A stretch of 38,403 nt of DNA from Bryobacteraceae bacterium (GTDB taxonomy: Bacteria > Acidobacteriota > Terriglobia > Bryobacterales > Bryobacteraceae): NCBI GenBank assembly GCA_025062235.1, contig JANXAE010000013.1, forward strand, positions 1 through 38,403, given 5' to 3'. Below are positions 9,494 to 18,944 of the stretch, piece after piece. Position 1 is the stretch's first letter, and every line of letters starts with the position of its first letter. The translations under genes were made by a program, and so were the position numbers. The notes below the pieces were generated by a model, which saw only the letters and a program-made list of their open reading frames with translations, was not told the origin of the DNA and made no database searches.

Positions 9494-10828
9494 GTGCGGT
9501 TGCCCAGCGGCGAAGTTACGCCGAGGACGATTTTTCGCCTCCTGCTCGGGGGCTTCCTGCTCGTCATAGCCCTGCTGGTGGCGGCGGGTTTCATCGCCAT
9601 CGAGAACATCCGCTCGATCCGCGACAGTGCACAGCAACTGGCCAGCCAGGAGCTGGTAGCCACCAGGCTGCTCGAGGATGTCCAGCGCGAACAGGCGGCC
9701 TTGAGCGCCATTTTTCACAAGCTGTCGCGCGGGCCCGAGCTGGTGGACCGCGAGAAGATCCTGGCGGAGCTGGACGAAGCCGACGACCGGCTCGAGGAGA
9801 TCAGCGCCTCCGTGGTGGGCACGCCGGAAGAGCCGCTGTGGAGGGAGCTCAAGCAGGCTTCCAATTCCTTTTCCGCGGAAGCCCGAAGGCTGCTGAGCCA
9901 GGAGTCTCCGTCCACGCTGCTTTCGCGCGATCTTTTCCGCCGGCACGAAGAGGCGCTTTCGCTGGTCGCGCGTCTTGCGTCGGCCAGCTACGCGCGTGCG
10001 GCAGCGACCAAGCGGCAGATCGAGGAGCGGTCGCGCGAGCTGTTGTTGAATTCCGTGGCGCTGCTGGGCAGCTCGGTGCTGCTCGCATTGGGATGCGCGC
10101 TGCTGACGGTGCGGCTGGCCACCAACATGCTGCACAAGATGGAGGCCCAGGCCTCCGAGCTGAGCCGCGTCTCCTGGCACATGCTCCAGAGCCAGGAGAC
10201 CGCCGCGCGGCGCTTCTCGCACGAGCTACACGATGAACTGGGACAGTCGCTCACCGCGGTGAAGGCCAACTTGCTTGCCATGCGGGCGCAGCAGGGTGCG
10301 AACGGGCGTGTGGACGACTGCGTGGCTGCGGTGGACCGGGCCATCCAGAACGTGCGTGAGCTTTCGCAACTGCTGCACCCGACGATCCTGGACGACTTCG
10401 GTCTGGATGCGGGACTGCGATGGCTGGCCGAAGGGTTCATGCAGCGGACCGGCATCGAGGTCGAGTACCACTCCGACTTCCAGGGGCGACTGCCCGAGGA
10501 GACCGAGACGCACCTGTTCCGGATCTGCCAGGAAGCCCTGACCAACGTCGCCCGCCACTCCGGCGCCACGCGGGTCCGGATCGAACTGCGACACACCGGT
10601 TCGGAAGTACGCGTCACCGTCGCGGACAACGGCCGGGGCTTGCCCCGTGACGACTCCGTGCTGCGCAAGGGACTCGGATTGATCGGCATGCGGGCCCGCG
10701 CGCGCAACGCCGGTGGCGAGGTTCGTTTTGCCAACCAGCCGGGCGGAGGCCTGCGCATCGAAGTGAGGATTCCCGTCGAGGGCACCCATCATGACGAAAA
10801 GGAAGATACGGGTCCTGCTCGCGGATGA
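9494..10828 (+). CDS. Sensor histidine kinase, HisKA_3/NarL-type partner, with N-terminal TM-flanked helical sensor region
   Basis: FSHELHDELGQSLTAVKANL...HPTILDDFGLDAGLRWLAEGF...ICQEALTNVARHSGATRVRIEL...DNGRGLPRDDSVLRKGLGLIGMRARA; start GTG 9494 or TTG 9500. Confidence 0.92.
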   Translation: MRLPSGEVTPRTIFRLLLGGFLLVIALLVAAGFIAIENIRSIRDSAQQLASQELVATRLLEDVQREQAALSAIFHKLSRGPELVDREKILAELDEADDRLEEISASVVGTPEEPLWRELKQASNSFSAEARRLLSQESPSTLLSRDLFRRHEEALSLVARLASASYARAAATKRQIEERSRELLLNSVALLGSSVLLALGCALLTVRLATNMLHKMEAQASELSRVSWHMLQSQETAARRFSHELHDELGQSLTAVKANLLAMRAQQGANGRVDDCVAAVDRAIQNVRELSQLLHPTILDDFGLDAGLRWLAEGFMQRTGIEVEYHSDFQGRLPEETETHLFRICQEALTNVARHSGATRVRIELRHTGSEVRVTVADNGRGLPRDDSVLRKGLGLIGMRARARNAGGEVRFANQPGGGLRIEVRIPVEGTHHDEKEDTGPARG

Positions 10829-11432
10829 TCACGCACTGGTGCGACAGGGCTTCCGGCTGATCCTGTCGGCTCAGCCGGATATCGAGATCGTCGGCGAGGC
10901 GGGCAATGGGCGCGAGGCCTTGGAGCTGGTCGAGAAGCTGCGCCCGGACGTCGTGGTCATGGACGTGGCCATGCCGGAGATGAACGGAATCGAGGCGACG
11001 CGCCGGCTGGCTGCATTGGCTCCGCGCACGCGCGTTCTCGCTCTGAGCATGCACAAGGATTCGGTCTACGTGCGCGAGATCCTGCGCGCCGGCGCCAGGG
11101 GGTACCTGTTGAAGGACGCCATTGACCGCGACCTGCTGGCGGCGGTGCGGGCAGTCGCCTCCGGTGAGGCCTACTTGAGCCCCGCCGTGTCCGAAGCCGT
11201 GCTCAGCGATTACCGCCGGCACGTAAGCGATCCGCTGGACCTGCTCACCAGCCGGGAGCGCGAGGTCCTGCAACTGATCGCCGAGGGCAAGACCAACAAA
11301 GAGATCGCCTCCATCCTCAACCTGAGCGTTTATACCGTGGACGCGCACCGCGGGCGCATCATGGAAAAGCTGAACGTCCACAGCGTCAGCGAGCTTGTCC
11401 GTTTCGCGGTCCGGGCCGGCCTGGTGGATTGA
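10791..11432 (+). CDS. NarL/FixJ-family response regulator (REC + LuxR HTH)
   Basis: KIRVLLADDHALVRQGFRLIL...VVVMDVAMPEMNGIEATRRL...LTSREREVLQLIAEGKTNKEIASILNLSVYTVDAHRGRIMEKL; overlaps the kinase gene. Confidence 0.95.
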   Translation: MTKRKIRVLLADDHALVRQGFRLILSAQPDIEIVGEAGNGREALELVEKLRPDVVVMDVAMPEMNGIEATRRLAALAPRTRVLALSMHKDSVYVREILRAGARGYLLKDAIDRDLLAAVRAVASGEAYLSPAVSEAVLSDYRRHVSDPLDLLTSREREVLQLIAEGKTNKEIASILNLSVYTVDAHRGRIMEKLNVHSVSELVRFAVRAGLVD

Positions 11433-11522
11433 GGCGCGCCTGTCTGCCGCCCACTTTCCGGGGTCGAATTACAGCAAACGGATTCCCCGGCCGATCAGTA
11501 ATAGGGGCGGGCGGGCGAGACC

Positions 11523-12539
11523 ATGTTCATCAGCCTGAAGCGCTACCTCAGCGGCGCCGAGCAGGAGCTGGCGGAATCCTTCCAGCGCATGGCTCTCTTG
11601 CTCCTGGAGGCCATCCGGCTCCACGCCGTGGTGGGCGAGCCCGACGAGCACCAACGCTTCCAGCAGGACATCGGCAAGCTGGAGAGCAAACTCCGGGAGG
11701 ATTTCTCTCCGCAACAGGTGCTGGTCGTGGCCGGAGCCGTGGCCAAGACGCTGGAAACTTACAACCAGCGCACGACGCGCTTCATCCGCATGCAAAGCGC
11801 GGAGCTGCAGGCCATGCTCGCCATGCTCACCGAGACCGTGGCCGCCATCTCGGCCGGCTCCGATCGAACCGTGGCGCGCCTGCAAACGATCGAGAAACAA
11901 CTGGAGCGGGCCTCCGTGATCGAGGACATCCGCTCTTTGAAGGCCAAGCTTTCCGAATGCCTGCTCACGCTGCGCGAGGAGGCACGCAAGCAGCGGGAGG
12001 AGACGGCCCGGACCATCGCGGAGCTGCGCAACGAAATCAAGCGTGTCCAACAACGTCAAAACGCCGTCACACCCGCCAAGCAGAACTCCGCTTGCGGATC
12101 CCTGGGCCGGGCGGAGGCCGAGGCTGCCTTGGCGCGGGCAATCGAGCAGAGAACGCACACCTACGCGGCCATTTTCGTGCTCGAGCGCTTCGATCTGATC
12201 AGCGGGCGCTTCGGCCCGGGCGCCGCGGAGCAACTCTCGCGCTTCTTCTGGCACCACCTGACCCAAGGTCTCCTTTGTTCCGACGCGGTCTACCGTTGGA
12301 CCAATGCCAGCTTCCTGGTGCTGATGGAGCGCTCCGGGGCCCTGGAGGAGGTGCGTGCCGAGGTTCAGCGGGTCGCATCGGTGCGGCTCGAGTGGACGCT
12401 CCAGCTCGGCACGCGCACCGTGTTGTTGCCCGTGAGCAGCCGCTGGGCGGTGCTTGCTGTGTTCCAGTTCCCATCGCTGCGGCTCGTGCTCGAGGAGATC
12501 GAGACCATCGTAGCCGGGACGGCTGCGGCTCTCTCCTGA
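11523..12539 (+). CDS. Coiled-coil protein with degenerate GGDEF-like C-terminal domain
   Basis: Long helical N-terminus, then RAEAEAALARAI...AAIFVLERFDLISGRFGPGAAEQLSRFFWHHL...SDAVYRWTNASFLVLM, aligning by eye to the GGDEF fold with WTNASF in place of GGDEF. Confidence 0.6.
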   Translation: MFISLKRYLSGAEQELAESFQRMALLLLEAIRLHAVVGEPDEHQRFQQDIGKLESKLREDFSPQQVLVVAGAVAKTLETYNQRTTRFIRMQSAELQAMLAMLTETVAAISAGSDRTVARLQTIEKQLERASVIEDIRSLKAKLSECLLTLREEARKQREETARTIAELRNEIKRVQQRQNAVTPAKQNSACGSLGRAEAEAALARAIEQRTHTYAAIFVLERFDLISGRFGPGAAEQLSRFFWHHLTQGLLCSDAVYRWTNASFLVLMERSGALEEVRAEVQRVASVRLEWTLQLGTRTVLLPVSSRWAVLAVFQFPSLRLVLEEIETIVAGTAAALS

Positions 12540-13000
12540 GGGTCGGTCGAGAATGCCTGCATGGGTCCGAATCCGAAGCCCTCGAGGCAAGTGGGAGCTT
12601 CCAGCGGGTCCACGCAGATGGACTGGCAGGCTCTGAAGGGATTCGTACCGGTGCTTTATCAAGAAAAGGCCAGGAGTCCGTAGAAGTCCCGTCCGGGCAC
12701 CGCAGCGCCCGACCAGTCGCTCTCCGTGCGTCAGCGATGATTTCTCCACTGCGAGGTGGGCGAGCCGAATCGGGAGACGCCCCGAAGGGAACTTCTCGTC
12801 GTGCCCGTGGCCCGCTGGACTAACCGTAGGCGCCTGTTCCCGCCCGCACCCGCGCGGCGTGACCCCAAAAAGCGCGAGAAGAGATTGGCTTCGCCCTCGT
12901 GCGGTTGAAATCACTCACTTGCGGGGGGTGAAAAATTTGCTTCAGCGCCAGCAGACGCTTTGACTCGTACCCCCCAAGAGCGTAGACTGGACGACAAGGG

Positions 13001-14569
13001 ATGCAAGCGAGCGATCCTGCGCCTGGCGGGGCGATTCGCCTGCCTCGCCGGTCCATAGTTGCCAGTGCGGGCGCCCTCCTGCTGGCCGCAGCTTGGTGGT
13101 CCCTGACGGATGAGCACTTGGCCCACTTCGATGCAGTGAATTTTGCGCTGGCGATCGAGCGTTTCGACCCGCTCCTGCATCAGCCGCAGCCACCAGGCTA
13201 TCTGCTGGCGGTAGCTCTGCTCCGTGGGCTGGCCGCCTTGGGGGTCGAAGCCCGTGACGCCTTGCTGCTGGCGGGAGTGATTGCGGGTGCTACGGCGGTT
13301 TGGTTCCTCTGGTCGCTTGCGGAGCGGATGGGCGGGACGCCGATGGCGTTCTACGCTTGCAGCCTGCTGCTGTTTCACCCCTTCACTTTGCTCACTGGGA
13401 TGCGCAGTCCGCTCCGCCTGTGGCTGGCGGCGGGCGCCTGCGCTGTGGCGTACTTTTCCTGGAGGGGTTTGGCGGGCGAGGGCAAGCAATGGTTTCGGGG
13501 CGCCGCCGTCGCATTGGCCATCGCGGCGGGTTTCCGGCCTGAAGCCATGCTCTTGCTGTTTCCGCTAGCGCTGTTGCCGCTACAGAGCCGGCGGTATCCT
13601 GTGCGAGAGGCTCTTCGGGCTGCCGCTCTGGCAATCCCGGTCGCGCTGGCCTGGCTTGTGCCTTTGACGCATGCATTCGGGGGATGGCGCGATTTCGGCT
13701 TCGTCCTCTGGCACTATCTGCGCGAGCAGTTCGGTGGCAGTTCGGCACTGTTCGGAGCCGACTGCACCCAAGCGCTCGGTATGGCCGTGAAGGCGTTGAC
13801 CTGGGTTGCATTGGGAACACTGTGCTGGCTCTGGGCACTGCCGTGGGTACTGTGGCATCGAAAAGCCGCTGCACCCCCTGGGAGCGCCCGGTTTTTCTTG
13901 GTTTGGATCGTTCCGGCTGCGCTGTTCTACGCTTTCGTTCACGTGGGCGATCCCGAACACACGCTCGCGACGGCCCCTGCGGTCAGCCTGCTCGGCGGAT
14001 GGATTTTGACGCAGTGGGCAGCCGGGTCCCGCCCGAGGGCGGTGCTAGCTGGAGCGCTGGCCTGCGGGTTGAGCCTCGGGCTTTTTTTGTCGCCGGAGTC
14101 TGCATGGGGTGGACAGTACTGGGCGGCGAGGAGAGCGGCGTGCGAGACAGCGGCGGTGGTGGAATCGTTGCGTGAGCAGGCCAGAGCAGCGCCGCTTTTC
14201 GTAGTCTCCTGGGAGGGGGCTGGCTTGTGGCGCCAGGTGTCCTACCACCTGCCGGAATCGTCCGTGCTGGTGCTCCATGGCGCTCCGGAGCAACCGGGTC
14301 TTGAGGCACGCCACATGTTCTACCGCAACCGCCGCCGGGGCCAGCCCCCGCTCGAAGGCACCCGAATCCGTGTGCCAGCCGGATCGCAAGTCTTCGTCCT
14401 AGCGCCGAAAGGCTGGCAACCGAGCGCCGAAGAGGGGCCGCTGAGGAAGTTGAACCCCGGAATCGGTCTTTTCCAGTTGGAAGCTGGAGAAAGCCGACGC
14501 CTTGGCGCCTACCTGGTCGCTTGGGAAAGGCCAGCGCTCGAACCTGGTCCGGTGGACGCCGGTGAATGA
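13001..14569 (+). CDS. Polytopic membrane protein, ArnT/PMT-like glycosyltransferase
   Basis: 522 aa, multiple TM segments, N-terminal LAHFDAVNFALAIERFDPLLHQPQPPGYLLAVALLR resembling GT39-like DxxxY/QPPGY motifs. Confidence 0.65.
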   Translation: MQASDPAPGGAIRLPRRSIVASAGALLLAAAWWSLTDEHLAHFDAVNFALAIERFDPLLHQPQPPGYLLAVALLRGLAALGVEARDALLLAGVIAGATAVWFLWSLAERMGGTPMAFYACSLLLFHPFTLLTGMRSPLRLWLAAGACAVAYFSWRGLAGEGKQWFRGAAVALAIAAGFRPEAMLLLFPLALLPLQSRRYPVREALRAAALAIPVALAWLVPLTHAFGGWRDFGFVLWHYLREQFGGSSALFGADCTQALGMAVKALTWVALGTLCWLWALPWVLWHRKAAAPPGSARFFLVWIVPAALFYAFVHVGDPEHTLATAPAVSLLGGWILTQWAAGSRPRAVLAGALACGLSLGLFLSPESAWGGQYWAARRAACETAAVVESLREQARAAPLFVVSWEGAGLWRQVSYHLPESSVLVLHGAPEQPGLEARHMFYRNRRRGQPPLEGTRIRVPAGSQVFVLAPKGWQPSAEEGPLRKLNPGIGLFQLEAGESRRLGAYLVAWERPALEPGPVDAGE

Positions 14570-15659
14570 CTGCGGAAACCGTAAAGATTAGGCTCGATTC
14601 CCCGGCCGGCTCCCGCGTGGCGTGGGTGCAGGGGCCATCGCGACAGGCAGCGGCGGTTCGAACGCGCGACCGATTCGCGGGAGCTGTTTCGCGAGGCATG
14701 CCGCCTCCACGGGCGACGGCGATTTGTCTTCCCGTCGTTCGCATGCGGCGAGTTGCCGCGATGGCCCACGAGCCGTACCTGTCGGCGTCCGGGCCAGCGC
14801 TGCTCGAACCGCGGAAACTCGACGACGCCGCCGTGCGCGTTTGGTTCCCCGCGCGATCGTCTGCGAACGGTTCGCGCCACGTCCAGCGCATACGCCGCAC
14901 CCTCCCAGCAGCACAAGGTGGGGCAGCGGGCACAACGGACAATGCCCGCCACAACCGGCAGGCGGCGCGGGCAGAAACGGCTCAGCGATCTGCTTCGCTG
15001 CCTACCCCTCCGGCGGGGCACTTGGAAGCAGCACGACCATGGATCCTTTCGCCGCCCTCGGCGAGAGGGGCCCCCGCCGCAGGCCAGCGACACTGGAATC
15101 GGTTCCGCCGGTGACCCGCGCCGGCATGCGAAGCGCACGGGCGCACCGTCTGAGCGGCTTTTCCTGCGGCGCTGTTCGAGGTCCAAGCGCTTCCGCTCCG
15201 TCGGACCGGCTGTGAGCGGCCATCGAGGCCGCCGTGCCTACCCTCGGACGGCGAGATCCGACTTTCTGGCCCTTGTCCGCTGCTGGGGCGCCAGATGTCG
15301 GTGTCCGTGCGGGCTCGTCAGGGACGCGCCCCGCTGGCGAACGCGCGGACGCAACGGACACGCCGCCGTCCGCAGCTCCCCTGTTCCGGACTCCGACCGC
15401 ACTGGCGCCCCGCTTTTTGCCCAGGCGCCAACGCCTCAGGCCGGTTGCGGGCCTCGCGCAGCCCGCAGGGCGAGGCCTTGAGCGCTCCCGAGTGCGAGAG
15501 GCTTTCGTGGGGACCCCCGATGAGCGGGCAAGCCTTTCTGTCGGGTTCGGAGGCGATTTCCCGCGGCCTGCGTCAGGTCTTCCGGTTGCGAGGGAACGAG
15601 GCCGTCCATGGACCGACACGGCCTATGGTTTCTCCAGGAGCACCATTTGCCCAGGCAGG

Positions 15660-16019
15660 CTACTCGGAGGTGTTCTTCCCGGGCTCGGCCGCGGCCTCGC
15701 CCTCCTCGTCGAGACCGCCACGCTCGATCTCCTCGAGCGCTTCTTCGAACTCCTCGCTGTCCTCGCCGAGTTCCTGGCCCATTCGGCGCATCCAGCGAGC
15801 CACGCTCTTGGGATCGTTCTCATCAATGCCTGCCGTTTCGACCTCGTCGGCCAGGCGCTCGAGACGGTCCTCCTCGGAGCGAGCAAAGGCAAAGCGGGAG
15901 TACAGGCGGGTCAGCCGCGTGGAACCGCATTTCGGGCAGGCTTGCGCCTCTTCGCCCATGCGCATGAGCAGGCTCAGCTTTCTCCCACAGGCTTCGCAAC
16001 GGTATTCGTAGATCGGCAT
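15660..16019 (-). CDS. FmdB family zinc-ribbon protein
   Basis: MPIYEYRCEACGRKLSLLMRMGEEAQACPKCGSTRLTRLYSRFAF. Confidence 0.92.
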   Translation of the reverse strand: MPIYEYRCEACGRKLSLLMRMGEEAQACPKCGSTRLTRLYSRFAFARSEEDRLERLADEVETAGIDENDPKSVARWMRRMGQELGEDSEEFEEALEEIERGGLDEEGEAAAEPGKNTSE

Positions 16020-16153
16020 TGCGTACCTCTGCTCGAACGCTCGTCAGTCGGAGCCGGGCGGCGCAGCACGCCCCGCGCGCCGGCGCCACGCACAGGGAAA
16101 ACGTGTCCTCGTTTCGCAAACATCTTAGCCGGAGGGCCAACTTGCGCTCAACG

Positions 16154-16882
16154 TCACCGGATCGCGCGCACCCACTCCTGCATCCGCCGATAGTGTGAGC
16201 CTTTCCAGTAGTGGCGCCCGCAGCCCGGGCAGCGCCAGAACTCGGTGTGGCGTTGGCGAACCGCTGCGGGAATGCTCGGGGGAGGATCGCCCTCCAGGCG
16301 CTCGAGCAGCCCGTTGCAGCGAAGGCAGCGAGTGAACGGCTCGATCCACCGTTCGAGCTGGAACCTCCGCACCACCTCGGCGGCCTGACGCCTCGGCTCG
16401 GTTTCGCGAACGTAGTAGCCGTGGGTCACCGATCCGTGCTTGAGCAAGCCGGCATCCCTCGTCAACAGGATGCGTCCTTCCCCGGCCAGGTTCGCCAACT
16501 CGTGGTCGGACGCGTCACTGCGGTAGATCGAGTCGAAGCCGAGCAGGCGCAGATAAGCGGCCAGTTTCCCGAGGTGGGCGTCCAGTACGAAACGGGGATG
16601 CCGCAGCGGCGCTGGTCGGACTCTCACCAGCGGACCGATGTCGAGCGACTCGAAAACCGGGAAGACGCTGATCCGATCACCGTCCCGCACCAAATAGTGG
16701 AACCCGACGCTCTCGCCATTGGCCAGAATGAGCTCCACTTCGGGGTGGGGCACGCCGAGCCCCTCGATCATATCCTTGACCGGCGCGCTGAGATCGAAGC
16801 GGTGAGGGAATGCCTTTTGGCGACGAGAGGGTGGCAGGAAGTCGTTCAGTTCGCCGTAGAAACGGAACCACGCCTGCGGCAC
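16154..16882 (-). CDS. Mut7-C RNase domain protein with N-terminal ubiquitin-like domain
   Basis: FRFYGELNDFLPPSRRQKAF...RFVLDAHLGKLAAYLRLLGFDSIYRSDASDHELANLAGEGRILLTRDAGLLK...CLRCNGLL...CPGCGRHYWKGSHYRRM. Confidence 0.92.
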   Translation of the reverse strand: MPQAWFRFYGELNDFLPPSRRQKAFPHRFDLSAPVKDMIEGLGVPHPEVELILANGESVGFHYLVRDGDRISVFPVFESLDIGPLVRVRPAPLRHPRFVLDAHLGKLAAYLRLLGFDSIYRSDASDHELANLAGEGRILLTRDAGLLKHGSVTHGYYVRETEPRRQAAEVVRRFQLERWIEPFTRCLRCNGLLERLEGDPPPSIPAAVRQRHTEFWRCPGCGRHYWKGSHYRRMQEWVRAIR

Positions 16883-16983
16883 GCGTCTCTGTCGGGGCGC
16901 CGGTGCGGGGGCTGCGCGATCAGCCCGACACCCGCTGCTTCAACCTTTTCGAAGAAGCCACGTGGATGGTCTCGGGAGCGAAT

Positions 16984-17418
16984 CTACCGCCGCGCAACCA
17001 GTTCCCGCTCCACGCGGCGGGTCGCCCGCTCGCTGATGAGATCCGCCACGCGGCTCAGCAGCTCCGGCAAATCCTCCGGTTTGATGAGAACCGTACCGTC
17101 CGGACGCTTGGAGCGGCCTCGGGTGTCCTGGTACGTGGTGACCAGCGCCGTGGCGGGCTTGTACTCCATCAAGCGGGCGTAGGCCAACACCTTCAACCCC
17201 GCCTCTGGGGATTCCATGCGCAAATCCGTGAGGACGAGCTCGTACTCGTGTTTCTCGAGCTTCTCGATGGCCTCGGCCGCCGACGCCGCTGCGTCCACAT
17301 GGTACCCGCCTGCCTCCAGTACCGTCTGCAAGGTCAGTCGGGACGTCAAATTGTCGTCCACGAGCAGGACGCGGGCCAGATCCAAGTGCCTGTGCGGGGT
17401 CTTCTGGGCCTTGTTCAT
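16984..17418 (-). CDS. Stand-alone response regulator receiver (REC) domain protein
   Basis: ARVLLVDDNLTSRLTLQTVLEAGGYHVDAAASAAEAIEKL...ELVLTDLRM. Confidence 0.88.
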   Translation of the reverse strand: MNKAQKTPHRHLDLARVLLVDDNLTSRLTLQTVLEAGGYHVDAAASAAEAIEKLEKHEYELVLTDLRMESPEAGLKVLAYARLMEYKPATALVTTYQDTRGRSKRPDGTVLIKPEDLPELLSRVADLISERATRRVERELVARR

Positions 17419-17627
17419 CCCTCAGCCCATCCTTCCTGTCGAGCTCCCAAATCTCAGTGTAACCGAAAGGAAGGAAAAAGGCACGAACAAAAGTTGTCTT
17501 TCTTAACAATCATTAATCTTTACCGGCCTTAACTTCTTTCCCGTTCCAAACGGCCGCCTTCCATTCACCACACAGGCTGGGTATCGGATTCATCCGCAAA
17601 GAGGGCTGGGGTTCGGGTCTGTTCGAG

Positions 17628-18944
17628 CTAGTCTCCCGGTCCGAAGACCCGCTCGTAGATTCTCCCGACGTGCCGCAACTGACGTTGCAAGGAGAAGGCC
17701 TGGTGGATCTGCTCGGGGGTCAACTTGGCCGCGATCGCCGGATCGGCCTCGATGGCGGCCCGGAAGTCGCCACCTTCTTCCCAGCAGCGCATGGCGTGGC
17801 CTTGCACGATCCTGTAAGCCTCCTCTCGCAGCATGCCGGCTGCGGCCAGGTCGAGCAACAGTTGGCCGGAGAAGATCAGGCCGCGCGTCAACTCCAGGTT
17901 ACGGCGGAGGCGATCCGGGTAGACCCGGAGGTTCTCGACGACCTCGGCGGTGCGGGCCAGCAGGTAGTCCACCAGGATGGTCGAGTCAGGCAGGATGACG
18001 CGTTCCACCGAGGAGTGGGAGATATCGCGTTCGTGCCAGAGGGCGATGTTCTCGAAGGCCGCGAGGGCATTGGCGCGTACCAGCCGGGCCAGTCCGCAGA
18101 TCTGTTCGCAAACCACTGGGTTGCGCTTATGGGGCATGGCTGAGGATCCCTTCTGGCCCTCGGCGAAAGGCTCCTCTGCCTCGAGCACCTCGGTGCGTTG
18201 CAGGTGGCGGATTTCGAGCGCGATCTTCTCGACGAGGGCGGCGATCAAGGCCAGGACTGTGAGATAGTGGGCGTGGCGATCGCGGGAGACGACTTGGGTG
18301 CTGACCCGGGCCGGTTTCAGCCCGAGCCGGGCGCAGATCCGCTCCTCCGCTTCCGGCCCCACGTGCGCGTAGGTCCCGACGGCGCCGGAAATCTTGCCCA
18401 CGCAGACCTCCTGCTCGGCCGCGCGCAACCGCTCCAAGTTGCGGCTCGCCTCGTCGTACCAGAGCGCGAACTTCAGCCCGAAGGTGACAGGCTCGGCGTG
18501 CACGCCATGCGTGCGGCCCACTTGAGGTGTCTGCTTGAACTCGAAGGCCCGCCGTCTGAGCACCTCCAGCAAGCGCTGGAGTCCGGCCTCGATCAGCCTG
18601 TTGGCCTGTCGGATCTGAAGGGCCAAGGCCGTGTCCACCACGTCGTAGGAAGTCAGCCCGTAGTGCAGCCACCGGGAGGCGTCCGCATAGCCGGCGGCCG
18701 CCAGGTGCTCGGCGACGGCGGTGGTGAAAGCGATGACGTCGTGGCGAACCTCGCGTTCGATCTCGTGGATTCTCTCCAGCCGGAAGCCGGCGTGCTCGCG
18801 CAACTGGCGCGCGGCCTCGACTGGCACCTCGCCCAGTTCCGCCAGCGCCTCGGCGGCCGCCAGCTCGACTTCCAGCCAGGTTTGGAACTTGTTCTCGTCG
18901 CTCCAGATACGACCCATTTCCGGGCGCGTGTAGCGTGGGATCAT
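17628..18944 (-). CDS. purB: Adenylosuccinate lyase
   Basis: MIPRYTRPEMGRIWSDENKFQTWLEVELAAAEAL...GSSAMPHKRNPVVCEQICGLARL. Confidence 0.97.
   Translation of the reverse strand: MIPRYTRPEMGRIWSDENKFQTWLEVELAAAEALAELGEVPVEAARQLREHAGFRLERIHEIEREVRHDVIAFTTAVAEHLAAAGYADASRWLHYGLTSYDVVDTALALQIRQANRLIEAGLQRLLEVLRRRAFEFKQTPQVGRTHGVHAEPVTFGLKFALWYDEASRNLERLRAAEQEVCVGKISGAVGTYAHVGPEAEERICARLGLKPARVSTQVVSRDRHAHYLTVLALIAALVEKIALEIRHLQRTEVLEAEEPFAEGQKGSSAMPHKRNPVVCEQICGLARLVRANALAAFENIALWHERDISHSSVERVILPDSTILVDYLLARTAEVVENLRVYPDRLRRNLELTRGLIFSGQLLLDLAAAGMLREEAYRIVQGHAMRCWEEGGDFRAAIEADPAIAAKLTPEQIHQAFSLQRQLRHVGRIYERVFGPGD

Noticed and set aside
11429-12823. 464-aa ORF overlapping the pseudo-GGDEF gene in another frame
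   Set aside because: Arg/Gly/Ala-rich out-of-frame translation; the 11523 frame has an amphipathic helical, GGDEF-like composition
14509-15619. Several 200-320 aa ORFs in the 14.5-15.6 kb spacer on both strands
   Set aside because: All are Arg/Ala/Pro/Gly-rich, mutually overlapping, with no RBS or family motif; stop-codon scarcity from high GC explains them
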